From positions 26,678,812-26,742,811 of the forward strand of contig NC_059502.1 in the NCBI RefSeq assembly GCF_914767665.1: 64,000 nucleotides of DNA. Direction: 5' to 3'. This document shows, in pieces, positions 22,961 to 33,148 of the stretch (position 1 is its first letter; each line of letters opens with the position of its first letter). The DNA is from Harmonia axyridis. Taxonomy: Eukaryota > Arthropoda > Insecta > Coleoptera > Coccinellidae. The notes under the pieces were generated by a model that saw only the letters and a list, made by a program, of their open reading frames with translations, made no database searches and had not been told where the DNA came from. Made by a program: the position numbers and the translations under genes.

Positions 22961-24220
22961 AAATATGAAAGTTCCAAAAGTAACAACTGTCTAGATAGCA
23001 GACTATTCAAAATTATACCTCATATTCGAAAACTCTATATGTAGTTGCCTATAAATTCTAGGAGGCTTCAATCTTATCATGCGTCGTTATGGCACCTCGC
23101 TATGCAGGTTTGAAAAATTGTCGTCAGTATGGCATTCCGTCAAGTCAACATGATTAAACGAAATTTTCAACCCTTTTAAATGAAAATACCAAATTCATTG
23201 AATCGAAATGTTGTAAATCAAATGCAGAAGCTGTAGGAGACATGGATTAGAATTAATAAGAAACGCAAAAAAAGGATTAAGACTGATCACCGAAATTAAT
23301 TCAATAAACTAAAATATTCCCCTCATAGTCAAATGAACCTACTTATTTCATCATAAGGCTCGATACGCATGTTCATACGATGAAACCTACTTAAGCCAAT
23401 ATAATTTTAGGTTCACCGGCATATATTAAACCATATGAGATCATTCATGATTCAGAAACACCTTATAACTTCAATGAATTCAGATTTATTTTATGGCATA
23501 TTAATCCATCTTTATGGGAGATGCGTAATGTTAATTCATATCTTTCTCATCCCACTGCTAAATCAATATTTCACCTGTAACTGTTCAAAAGACGATTGGT
23601 AACGAATTCATCTCAAAATTCAAACACCATCGAAGATTTTTCTGTTTAGTCAGGAGAAGGCAGGTAGATAACTAACGGTTGATGTTGAATTTGACTTCAG
23701 GAGTGTTGGATTTATGAATAGTTGGTTTCAGTTATCTCACCACACCTAGCTGCTATATGCAATAGACTAACATGAATTGTGTACATTGATACGAAGGAAT
23801 TTCAGAAGTTGCTTCATTCTTGATTTTTATTTAGCTGGAAAACGTAGGTGCTATTCAGAATAACCTGCTTCGTGAGCTTTGAATTTTTATTCTTTTACAG
23901 GTTTATGCCAATATGGTTTGATATGATGAATGGCATTACCGTAAAAATCAATGAGCATGGACAAACGGTACAGCTTATGCTAATTGCTGGAGAATATGTC
24001 CTTCATTATGTTTATTCAATAGTGAATTTTCTACATAGGAACGATTTGAATAGGAAATGAGATGTTTTTGGCTTTTTTTTTCACTTTTTTTATTTATTTT
24101 TAAGGCTGCTGGACAGATCGGTAAAAAAAGTTTATAGGACATACTGAAGTGTGAGGTTGAGTCTGAAAGAAGGGTACTCAAATTTCTTGATCGAATATAT
24201 TTATTGAGAAGCATTTAAAA
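22961..24220. other. Unassigned AT-rich DNA
   Basis: No gene supported. The 70-codon frame at 23848-24060 shows no motif. Confidence 0.3.
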
Positions 24221-24221
24221 A

Positions 24222-24660
24222 ACCCCCAAAATAATGATTTATTGATCCTGTTGGACCCAATGTTGGCCAATTGTTGGGTATAGAACAACTCATTTGATTA
24301 CAAATTTACAAAATTGCTACAACACATTTCCGTAATCCAAATATTCCATAACAATATAATATGCCTTACTAATCATCAGCGATTTTATTATTTTCTTAAA
24401 ACTTAATCTATTCATTAGTTTCACAGAATCAGGCAAATGATTGTAAAGCTTGATACACTGATAAAACGAAGATGTTTCGAGTTTCCTTGTTCTGTGAACA
24501 GGCAAAGACAGAGTTTCGGTACTTCTTGTAGAGCAACAATAAAATTTTCACAACTTGTTAAAAACAGATTTGTTGTCTCTCACAGTTAATAAGCTTTTAT
24601 GTATAAATATAGAAGGCACAGTCAAAATACTATTGGCAACAAATAAAGGTCTACAGTGTT
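24222..24660 (-). pseudogene. Non-LTR retrotransposon 3' end
   Basis: Minus-strand frame 24317-24505 reads LPVHRTRKLETSSFYQCIKLYNHLPDSVKLMNRLSFKK. The pattern (R/K)T...SF......YN.LP.S(V/I) is the C-terminal signature of CR1/Jockey-type ORF2 proteins. Upstream residues (24520-24650) extend the match. The remnant ends at the left with TTTATTGATCCTG, resembling the 3' end at 39795 (TTTATTGATCCTTC), so the two may be one family. 5' truncated. Confidence 0.7.
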
Positions 24661-24870
24661 CATGATGACCAAATCGTGTCATTCAAGAAAAAAAAAATTG
24701 TGATATTTCAGTGACAACAGTTCATTGAGTTCGAGTTATTGCGTGTGAAGACATCAAATTTGTTCGAAATTTCAAGCTAAAAAGATGGACAGAACAAAAA
24801 ATAATAATAATAAAAACCAATTATTCAGGAATTTGGACCTTTAATGTGGTTGTTAAATTATTTCAAATCT

Positions 24871-24911
24871 CCGCCAACTTTTCGGATACAATTTTAATCC
24901 TTTATCAAGGC
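24871..24911 (-). ncRNA. Hammerhead-ribozyme-like motif, left copy
   Basis: On the minus strand: stem I GCC, core TTGATAA, stem II GGAT...ATCC with a short loop, core GAAA, then AGTT and closing GGC. Compared with the canonical CTGATGA core, position 3 is U instead of C and position 8 is A instead of G. These two bases pair in the active structure, so U-A could preserve the pair. Stem III is reduced and imperfect (A-A-G-U). Activity is doubtful. Confidence 0.4.
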
Positions 24912-25252
24912 TAAAACTATAACAAAATCGTTTAATAATTGCAGAGTTCGTCTGGAAGAGTAAGAAACAGGTACCCACCTCGAATTTTCTTCAATCTAAC
25001 ATATACAATTTTGGAAATTCTATCATTAATTTTAAAAAACTCCGTAACATTACAATGAAAAATTTTTTCTCTTTCTTTCTTGTAGAAATACGTGATATGT
25101 GATCGAACAAAAAGTTAGGTTGGAATATAGAATAATGTTTTGTTACTTTTTCTCAAGTTTTGTGATCCGGGTAGGCATCCCCATAGGTGGGTACCTGTTT
25201 CTTGCACTCCCAGACGAACTCTGCAATTTTAAACGATTTTGTTTTATTTTTA

Positions 25253-25291
25253 GCCTTGATAAAGGATCAAAATTGTATCCGAAACGTTGGC
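25253..25291 (+). ncRNA. Hammerhead-ribozyme-like motif, right copy
   Basis: Plus strand: GCC, core TTGATAA, stem II GGAT...ATCC, core GAAA, minimal stem III as AC/GT, a GTT cleavage triplet (NUH type), then GGC closing stem I. This matches the compact layout of hammerheads in Penelope-like elements, except for the paired C3-to-U and G8-to-A changes shared with the inverted copy. Better preserved than the left copy. Confidence 0.45.
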
Positions 25292-25834
25292 GAAGATTTG
25301 AAATAATTTTACAACCACATTAAAGGTCCAAATTCCTGAATAATATGTTTTTATTATCGATAACATGGACGAAAATCCTGATACAGAAAAAATAATAATA
25401 TTGAAAAATATATCCGTGACTACATATCTGATCAGGTTGAGATTTTTCTTATATTCATTTCAAGTTTGCAATGTTTCGGGTTGATAGTGTTTTCAGAATC
25501 AAGAAAAATTCATATAGAATAGATATCAACAAAATAAGCAAAATACTGACGTGAAGTCAGTGCTTTCCTTATTATCGACTATGACTTGTTATTTTCAATA
25601 AGAAACTCATGGAATCATTTTGTATTCATTTGAATGAAAAAAAAAACATTTGATAATTAATGGCTTTAAAATCTTTGAATGAACACAGTCGATGGCAATA
25701 ATAACGCTGCGTTTTAAACTCCAATTAAATACCTCTGTTTATGATGATTCGGTTATTATTAAATTATTAGCGAATGATTATAATAAAAAAGCAAGGTTTT
25801 ATAATTTACATGGGCATATGCAGATAGATTGTTG

Positions 25835-25956
25835 AGCAGAATGTTAATGGTAGTAAAAATTAAATTCGTTCTGAAAATTGTAAAGAAAATTATGTAGAAT
25901 GTTGAACAGAAGGTTGATGGTAGTAAAAATTAAATTCGTTCTGAAAATTTTGAACA
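25835..25956 (+). repeat. Two-copy tandem duplication (~70 bp period)
   Basis: The block GGTAGTAAAAATTAAATTCG followed by TTCTGAAAATT occurs at about 25848 and again at about 25918, with similar upstream sequence (CAGAATGTTAATGG / CAGAAGGTTGATGG). It abuts the left end of the Tc1 element at 25957. Confidence 0.7.
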
Positions 25957-27076
25957 TATTAACTGACAAAGAAGGATAGTATAGCCAGGAGCAAATGATT
26001 GAAATTTTGAGAAAAAACGAAGGGTCAAAAAATTTTTTTAATAAATTTGTTAAGGTGTTGTCCACTGCGATTGTCAATAAACTCCCCGTTTCTGCATTGA
26101 TGCAATAAGATGGTCTTTTTATTCTTGAGGGATACTATCCTAAGCAACCTGTACTTCATGCCTCAGAGCCGCTAAAGTCCGTGGAAGCTGGGGTAAATTT
26201 TCAAGCTTTCTACTCATGATGTACCAAACATGCTCGATGGGTGAAAGATCGGGAGATCTGGGCGGCCATGGCAAAAGATTCACATAGGTCGCTCCGAAAA
26301 AGTTTAAACTAACTCTGGCAATATGAGGTCGGGCATTATATTGCTAAAATATTGGATTTTCGAGCCGATTAAGGTAAGGGAGAACATATGGCTTCCCTAT
26401 TTCTTGAAGATAACGCAATGCTGTCATGTTACCTCGATCAAAGTCTAAAGGTGATCTACTTGCATGTGCAATAGCACCCTATACCATAACACCATTACTG
26501 TCCGGGGTACATGACGCTCAAAATCAAACTGAGTATTTCTTCCCAACGTCGTCTAACCTTTCTTCAACTTCAAGGGGAATCGAAGTTCATCAGAAAAAGA
26601 TGACCTGATGCCTTTTCACATTCCAATGTTGACGTTCTCTGCACCACTATAATCGTTGCCGGCGATGCTCAACCGTCCGAGGTAACACAAGATGGGGTCG
26701 ATAATGCTGCAGTACAAAAGACCTTATCTGGCGATAAACAGTTACAAGATGGCCTTGTTCTCCTAACACTCATCAGCCAAAGATCGAGTTTTCCCAAATC
26801 GGTCTCTAATGGCAATAACTCTCAGACGTCGACCTTGAACTTCATTTGAGCCCCTTCAACGTCCGGTGCCTACTCTTCTTCGATTTCGGGCATTATCAAA
26901 TCACGCTTGACAACATCTCATAACAGTAGTTGGATTTCTGTTCGTACGATTAGCAACAATAATTGTTTACATGAAAAAACCTTCACGATTTTTTCTCCAA
27001 ATTCAATCATTTAACAAAAAAATTTTAAATTTAATCAGCTCCTTCTGAGTGTTGCAGTCTCTTTGTCAGTTAGTAT
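25957..27076 (-). mobile_element. Tc1-like transposon with both ends, decayed
   Basis: Left end ATTAACTGACAAAG and right end CTTTGTCAGTTAGTATA are inverted repeats. On the minus strand the transposase is read in pieces: a GAQMKFKVDV-like N-terminal region near 26820-26860; RDRFGKTRSLADE near 26775-26815; a bipartite DNA-binding region; a degenerate F.DE.R. block near 26580-26610; a DNARPH-like block near 26320-26345; and the LPWPPRSPDLSPIEHVW second-Asp block near 26230-26285. The whole is the same family as 7425-8335 in opposite orientation. Frameshifts and stops throughout. Confidence 0.85.
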
Positions 27077-27885
27077 ACACTTATTTTTTCATATTACAAA
27101 TTAGAGGTTAGATTTCTTACTCATATTTATAAAAGATTGAATATTCAGTATGTAGTTCAATTCACTTCAAGAAGCTCCAACTGATAGATTGCCTCCTTCT
27201 GCACTCACCGTACTCGTTTATTTCAATATTGTTTATGCGAAACAGCCCTCCATTCGTGAAGGTGATCTTCAAGACCACGTGGGAGACTATAATCACCTCT
27301 CATTAGAAGGAAAACAATATTGGCCTACGTAAAGGTTTCGAGTTACCTTTAAGAGAATTTTTAAATCAATATTCCTAACCCATTGCATTAGTATGATGGC
27401 TGAGAATGCGATTGCATCTGCAAGATTTATGTTCTCGACACCTACATTATTATTATGGCATCGGGAGAATACATTATGGAGGTAAATATGTAGGCGTTAT
27501 TAAAAATACCTAATTATTGGCTATGGTTACGCCGTCAGTCATAGAATTATGAATTCGTGAGTAAAAGTAGGTAACTGAAGCGGTGTGGTTGTTGCAGATG
27601 TATGAGGAAGGTTGGATGGTAATGTACAGCGTGTAACACTGACCATCTTTCGTGCTTTCATTTGTTACCGACATATCTCAATTTAACACCAGAATAACTC
27701 TTTCACATCGTGTAAATTTATTTTGAAGCAAATGAATTTTGTCGCGAAGTTCGTATAGTACTTCTTATATTTCACTGGCAATATTATCGGCTTAATGAGC
27801 GAGCAATTCTGCAGTTATTGATTAATTTGAACAATTTTTACTCTTCTCTATTCAAAACCATGAACAAGACAAAAATGTGCATACT
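27077..27885. other. Unassigned DNA
   Basis: No gene recognised. Confidence 0.3.
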
Positions 27886-27889
27886 GCGG

Positions 27890-28320
27890 TAAATATTGAT
27901 GCTATAGCGTGAAATTTTGAAGAAGCAGCTGAAATGTCGATACGTCGCCATTCTCAAACAGTTGGCCATTGTCCTTCGACTACGTAGAAAATTCTAAGTA
28001 GGGATTAGGGTGAATTGCGAGCTCTATCGATGCTGACTTTTCCCAAGAATTAACAGCTAAACATCGATGAAATTTTGTTCCAACAATATGGCTCAACTTG
28101 CCATATCAACCATCAATTTACTGCAGAATAAATTTGTTGACAACTTCATTTCCAGAAGTGGTCCTGTCAATTGGCCATCTCGTTTGTGCGACTTGTCACT
28201 TCATGATTACTTTTTATGCGGCTAAGTTCAGTCATTGGTTTATGCCGACAAACCATCAAACTTTTGGAGCATTGAACCCACTCTTGACTCCATACAATTT
28301 ATTTCACTGATCGAATGGAC
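27890..28320 (+). pseudogene. DUF4817-type mariner-like transposase fragment
   Basis: Plus-strand frames read NFEEAAEMSIRRHSQTVGHC then W KILS (helix-turn-helix before the catalytic core, about 27915-27990). Next come NFVPTIWL / EILFQQYGSTCHINHQF (the QQDGA.CHTA block, about 28065-28125) and a frame-broken GPVNWPSRLCDLSLHDYFLCG segment (about 28160-28225: the W.PRS.DLTPLD.FLWG block). The whole SDEAHF portion is deleted. Multiple frameshifts. Confidence 0.65.
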
Positions 28321-28689
28321 TATGTAACTTTTGTAACTCGTAGTCGCAGCGGACATATTTTTTTTTCACCTTCTTTGGAATTTACAATCTACTTTTCTTA
28401 AGTATTAAATAAATGTGAATACTTATAAATTAACATGAAGAAGTTATCGATATCGATACTCCTGTAAAATACTCTTATCAAAGTCAAATGGACAAGTTCG
28501 TTGTAACCTCTTGTTGAAGGAGTTCTGAGCCAGGTGGTATATGAAGTTGTAGTCATGTCCTTCCAAGTTTTGATGATATTTAATTAAACATATTCCAATT
28601 TCATCTTTGAGAAATCGTTTCATCAAATCTTGATGTATGGTGTAGTTGGATACATACCATGTAAGGACTCACGGCTTGGCTTGATTTGC

Positions 28690-28830
28690 AAGCTACTTGC
28701 CTTGAGCTTGACTGGATTTCAAGTCAAGCTCAAGTCAAGTAGTAATTTTTCAATCTCAAGTCAAGTCAAGTCAAGTATTTATTTATCAAGTACTTGAATC
28801 ATATCAAGCTACTTGATTTTCAGCAGTTTC
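28690..28830. repeat. CAAGTCAAG subterminal repeat cluster, left
   Basis: Dense CAAGTCAAG, CAAGCTCAAG and inverted CTTGACTTG-like units close to the left end of the hAT element. Repeated short motifs in this place usually bind the hAT transposase. Confidence 0.7.
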
Positions 28831-29209
28831 ATTTTGTAGTGTCACATCAAAAAAAAAATGAATGCAAAAACACTTTTATTCATTAAACTTATTGTACAAA
28901 AGAACCGAAAATATCAACTTTTTAAACATAGAAATATAAATTAAATCACTATAAATCATAACAAAATGAAAAATAATAAAAAAATTAAGTTTCTGATATT
29001 GAGAAACCTCCAGGCTTTGTTTGATTTCATAATTTTCCATCCAGGATCTAAGATACATGAGGCATCTTATATTTTTGTCGCCTAACCTATTGCGGGTTTT
29101 TGTAACTGTGAGAGCAGCTCTGGAACATTCAGTCTCTCGGCGCTCGAGGAATCCCCTTATTTAGTCTAAGCGCGCACGAGATTGCAGAAGTATATGCCTT
29201 GTGTCGCGT

Positions 29210-29350
29210 GCATATCAAGCTCAAGTAATGTCAAGTAGCTTGATATCAAGTCAAGCAATAAATATCTAAAATCCAGTCAAGTCAAGCTCAAGTATTTAAT
29301 TTTTCACGAGCTCAATTTCAAGTCAAGTATATTTGTTGAAAGATCAAGTT
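29210..29350. repeat. CAAGTCAAG subterminal repeat cluster, right
   Basis: The same unit family as in 28690-28830, near the right end of the hAT element, reading TCAAGCTCAAGTAATGTCAA and onward. Confidence 0.7.
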
Positions 29351-30085
29351 GCATGGCTTGATGAATTCCTAATACCATGGCGCATTCACTATCGAGCGTA
29401 GTATTTAGGATTGAAGTATCTGTATTATTTGAATATTGGATTTCTTGGCACATCCCCAGAATTGGATACCGTATAGGTTTCATTATTGCTTTATAGATCA
29501 GTATCTTATTCTGTAGGAAAAATTTGGATTATCTTCCTATGAGCCAATACATCTGTCGAATTTTCATGTTTATTTGTGTCTTCTTGGCTCCAAGTAAGGC
29601 GTTGGTCCAGATGGATGCCAAGGTATTTTGCTTCTGTTATAATTAGTAAATAATTTCCATTTATTTTCCTGTTATTGGTGAATGTGACTTGTACTGAATT
29701 CGTTCCATTGATGGTAAGTCATCAATTATGATACCACTTTCCCTGTCCTTCAGGTGATTTTGGAGATTGTATGAGGCTATATGTGCATTTTCATGAGATG
29801 TAAGTGTTGCTATATTATGGGCCAAAGAGGCTATTATGGTGTTTTGATTTTCTAGAATGTCAGATGATAGATAAGATAGAGCAATGGACCAAGAATACTT
29901 CCTTGTGGAACGCCTAATTTTATTTTATTAGGACTTGATATAGCATAACCATATTTTATAGCTAAGTATCGATCTGTAAAATATGACTTCAAGATTAGAC
30001 CACTATGCCAAATTTTATCGAAAGCTTGACATGAATCCGAGAATACAGCAGTACAATATTTGTTGTCTTCTAAGCTTGTTTCCTG

Positions 30086-31036
30086 GATGGGGATGAAAAT
30101 AGTGTCGCTTTCTCCTCGCCAGAACTAGCCCATTCTGCATTTGTTTTTCTGATCGGAGATTTCGCGGCGGAAATATATCTGAAATCATATTAAAAAATCA
30201 ATGCCATGAAATCATCTACCAGATAATAACAACAATAAACAAATCATTCCGACAATATTTCTGTCTTGTGTTATCATTTAACGTTCTCAAGCTATTGAAA
30301 AAACACCAATTATTATCTTAAGTAGTTATATTTGGCCTTAGAATTCCCAAAGTAGAATATGAAGAATATTTTAAAGAGGTTCGATATTAGGTGAGATAGA
30401 AGGAAATAGTAAACTCAGCCATAAAATTCAAAGTGCACGAAAGATTTCACGTGCAACTTCTGTTCCATGCTTTGCTGAGAAATGCATTGTCGTGATGTAA
30501 GAGAGTCGAAGTTCATCATGCACCTACTTATGGCAAATAACGATCGAACATGTTGATTGCTCATATTTTCCACATCGAGTGTACTGTCAACAGTTGTTCG
30601 AATATGGTGATTGCGATAGTCAACAAGGTTTGATTTACTTTCGATACACGCAAGACAATCGACTATTATGTTGTCTGTGGGTATTATTATGGTGAATATA
30701 TGTAATAATGAAATTTCGCCATGATGACAGTGGAAATGGGAACTGGCTGCAATCTATATGATACTTTCTACATGATATTCCCGTTCATTATTGTAGAGGA
30801 AGCTCTAGCCAGTAAATGTTCAAAACTTTTATATGACAGCTCCAAAGAATTTATTCTGGCTAACTTCTGCAAGTTTTTTATGTGTTTCACATGGAATTAA
30901 TAATATAAATTTCGAGACTCGAAATCATTCTTTACGTATTACGTTTACTACGTTTTCTAACAAGGTTTCATTAGGATTACAAAAAAGAGGATATTTTAAG
31001 AAAAATCAATGGATGCTTATTTCATTGTGGGGAAGA
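30086..31036. other. Mostly unassigned; possible mariner scrap near 30440-30500
   Basis: On the minus strand, LLHHDNAFLSKAW near 30470-30510 resembles the LLHHDNA..H second-Asp block of mariner transposases. It is too short to classify. Nothing else is recognised. Confidence 0.25.
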
Positions 31037-31610
31037 AGGTTTGCCAATTGATGCAATTGACGATGGAAAACGATATCAGCCAAATGGCCACCACGGTTAC
31101 GGTTGCAGCATCAAATTTTCTATGGCTAATTCGCAAATTTGCGGATATGTCCTCAATAACTTAGCGTTTTCCATCTTTAACGTCTTGAATCGATTGTGGA
31201 GCATTGGTAATTGGTGTAGATCTTATCTTACACGAGGACAAAAAAAAAAATGCTAAAGGTGTTGAAGCTCGTAACATTTCTTGCGAATTTGCGAATGTTT
31301 TCGTTGCTTGTGTGGTATGAAGTGTCGATTTGTTGAAAATAAACGTTGTTCCACACCAACAACTTCTAAGTCCGGCCACTGAAAATTATTAATAATAGCT
31401 TAATTTCCAGGATGGGCGACGAATCAACAAACCTGGCTTTTCGTCAACAATACGGTCTACAGTAGCAGTATTATTCTCTAAATGAAAAATAAATGCCATA
31501 AAGCCAAAATTTAAAAAGTATCCTCGATAGATCTTTGTATATTTTAGGGTGATTTCACTGAAAACTTTGCCATATGAAAGATCATGTGATTTTAACAAAA
31601 AACATTATGG
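31037..31610 (-). pseudogene. DUF4817-type mariner-like transposase fragment
   Basis: Minus-strand reading: NNVYFQQIDTSYHTSNENIRKFARN near 31280-31355 (QQDGA.CHT block, catalytic Asp position kept as D but shifted context). A degraded central part follows, then RGGHLADIVFHRQLH near 31045-31100, the C-terminal end motif of these proteins. An unclear region at 31389-31598 would be the N-terminal side. Homologous to 22425-22960. Confidence 0.6.
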
Positions 31611-31691
31611 AAACATTGTGCGATATTATTGATGGAAATGAATGATTTCAAAATTTACATTCTATTGATATGATTCATTAATAGCACAGTA

Positions 31692-31920
31692 TGCTTAGAA
31701 ACAAGTGTAAATACACTTGTCAGTTCATTCTCAGTAACTATTCTGATTGTCGTGTTCGTTAATTTAAAATTGTAGCAGAAATTCAAGTTAATAAGTTACA
31801 CTTAAAATGTATGTTTACAAAATGGAAGAGTATGCCGATATAATATACTTTTATGTTTAATGCAATGAGAATACCTACTGACAATTATCTGACAAGTGTA
31901 TTTACGCTTGTTTCTGAGCA
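31692..31920. mobile_element. TA-flanked MITE, 229 bp
   Basis: The first ~32 bp (TGCTTAGAAACAAGTGTAAA...) and last ~32 bp are inverted repeats with 2 mismatches, flanked by TA on both sides (31690-31691 and 31921-31922). TA duplication is the Tc1/mariner rule, so this is a Tc1/mariner-type MITE. It ends only 26 bp before the mariner at 31947. Confidence 0.75.
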
Positions 31921-31946
31921 TACTTTTTTATTATTGATAAATCATA

Positions 31947-33146
31947 ATAGGCCAATTGAAAAATCCCCGGTCTACCATAGTAAAACAAATTTATTTGGCC
32001 AAATTCGATTTTATAATTCAATATAGTTGCCTTCGAGGCCGATACAGCGATTAAACCGATCTTCAAACTTTTCGATACCATTTTGTAGTACGATTTGTTT
32101 TCAAAAATTTCGCTTTAAAATAGGCCTCAGTTTCGGCGATTAATTCTTCATTGGCACTAAATTTCTTTCCAGCGAGCATTCTTTTGAGGTCTGAGAACAG
32201 GAAAAAGTCGATGGTGGCCAGATCTGGGAAAACGGTGGATGCAGAAGCTATTCTGCCCAATTTATGCAGTTTTGCCATTGTTTTCGTTGATTTGTGACAC
32301 GGCGCATTGTTTTGATGAAACAGCACCTTTTTTTCTTCAAATGGGGCCGTTTTTTAACGATTTCATTCTTTAAACGATCCAATAACGCTAAATAATACTT
32401 GGCGTTGATGGTCTGACCCTTTTGGAGGTAATCAATGAATATTATACCTTGCGCATTCCAGAATACTGATGCCATAACAACCTTACCAGCTGACTGTTTT
32501 CCTCGTTTTAGTTTCGGTTCATCGTGTGCAGTCCATTAAGCTGACTGTGGATTGGACTCCAGAGTGAAATGATGAATCATTAACACGGTGTTGCTTTTGA
32601 TCGATTGTGAGCTGGCGCAGCACCCATTTTGCACGCAGCTTTTTCATGTTCTCATGTTCAAATATTCGTGAATGATACGATGTACACGTTCAGATGATAT
32701 CTTCACAATGTCTGCTATCGCGATCAACTTCACTTTACGGTCATTCAAAATTATTTTGTGAACTTTTTTGATTTTTTCGTCGGTACCAACCCCTTTTGGG
32801 CGTCCACTGCGTTCGCTGCCTTTGGTGCTCATTTCACCACGTTTAAACTTAGCATACCAATCAATGATGGTTGATTTTCCTGGTGCTGACCCCGGAAACT
32901 CTTCATCTAGTCAAGATTTTGCTCCAACTGTAATTTTTTTATCAGCACACAAAATTCTTTTTTTTTTCATCTTTTTTCAAATAACAAAAGTAGCTACTCA
33001 CAGCGCAATATCTCACAAACTAATGGTCGGAATGCTGTCAAATTACGACACGTATCGTTTGAAAGTTAGTACTAACTAAAAATCATATGGATTTAATACT
33101 AGCACCGCTATCTGTGCATCAGACCGGGGACTTTCAATTGGCCTAA
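31947..33146 (-). mobile_element. Irritans-type (Himar-like) mariner, 1200 bp, both ends intact
   Basis: The terminal repeats share the core TAGGCCAATTGAAA and the CCCCGGTCTR block. They are flanked by TA (31945-31946 and 33147-33148). The length of exactly 1200 bp is close to a full-length mariner. The minus strand carries, in order, pieces of an irritans-subfamily transposase: a REMSTKG..RSGRPKGVGTDE region with HIIHEYLNMR helix-turn-helix (32644-32832); GKVMASVFWNAQGIIFIDYL with the second-Asp block (32248-32475); and a frame carrying HQNNAPCHKSTKTMAKLH (D to N) and DFFLFSDLKRMLAGKKF (32063-32326). Frameshifts and the mutated Asp make it inactive. Confidence 0.93.
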
Positions 33147-33148
33147 TA

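Larger units (their letters stand above)
24800..25358. mobile_element. Inverted pair of ~185 bp repeats with hammerhead-like motifs (Penelope-like remnant?)
   Basis: Left arm (24800-24981) and right arm (25185-25358) are inverted copies of the same ~180 bp sequence with roughly 90 per cent agreement by eye, separated by ~200 bp of AT-rich DNA. Each arm contains a hammerhead-type core. Penelope-like elements are known to carry hammerhead motifs in terminal repeats that can be direct or inverted, and they use such arrangements. No GIY-YIG endonuclease or reverse transcriptase is present here, so this would be a solo or internally deleted copy. Alternative: a foldback transposon that captured the motif. 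Confidence 0.5.
28662..29371 (-). mobile_element. hAT element (non-autonomous, 710 bp) inserted in the Jockey remnant
   Basis: It is flanked on both sides by ATACCATG (28654-28661 and 29372-29379), an exact 8 bp target duplication. Ends TAAGGACTCA and, on the other strand, TAGGAATTCA are short inverted repeats. Both subterminal regions are dense in CAAGTCAAG/CAAGCTCAAG units in the manner of hAT transposase-binding repeats. The minus strand at about 28985-29150 reads ETECSRAALTVTKTRNRLGD then KNIRCLMYLRSWMEN. That is the C-terminal hAT dimerisation domain (E...R.FS.AG....RNRL....V..L.FL). The catalytic part is missing: an internal deletion derivative. Confidence 0.9.
28430..30085 (-). pseudogene. 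Jockey-clade retrotransposon remnant, split by a hAT element
   Basis: Reading right to left on the minus strand: AVFSDSCQAFDKIWHSGLI (RT palm, about 30000-30060), LGVPQGSILGPLLY (about 29905-29945), ASHENAHIASYNLQNHLK, then MYWLIGR and NKILIYKAIMKPIRYGIQFWG (about 29460-29545), then ILRSIVNAPWY near 29380-29412. The protein continues across a 710 bp insert as VSNYTIHQDLMKRFLKDEIG to the stop near 28444. These are clear Jockey-clade motifs. The YADD box and surrounding segment are eroded, and the endonuclease is absent. Removing the insert and one target copy restores a continuous frame across the joint. Confidence 0.85.

Noticed and set aside
28690..29350. CRISPR-like or satellite array of CAAGTCAAG
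   Set aside because: No regular repeat/spacer spacing, and the units sit at both ends of a hAT element with 8 bp duplication.
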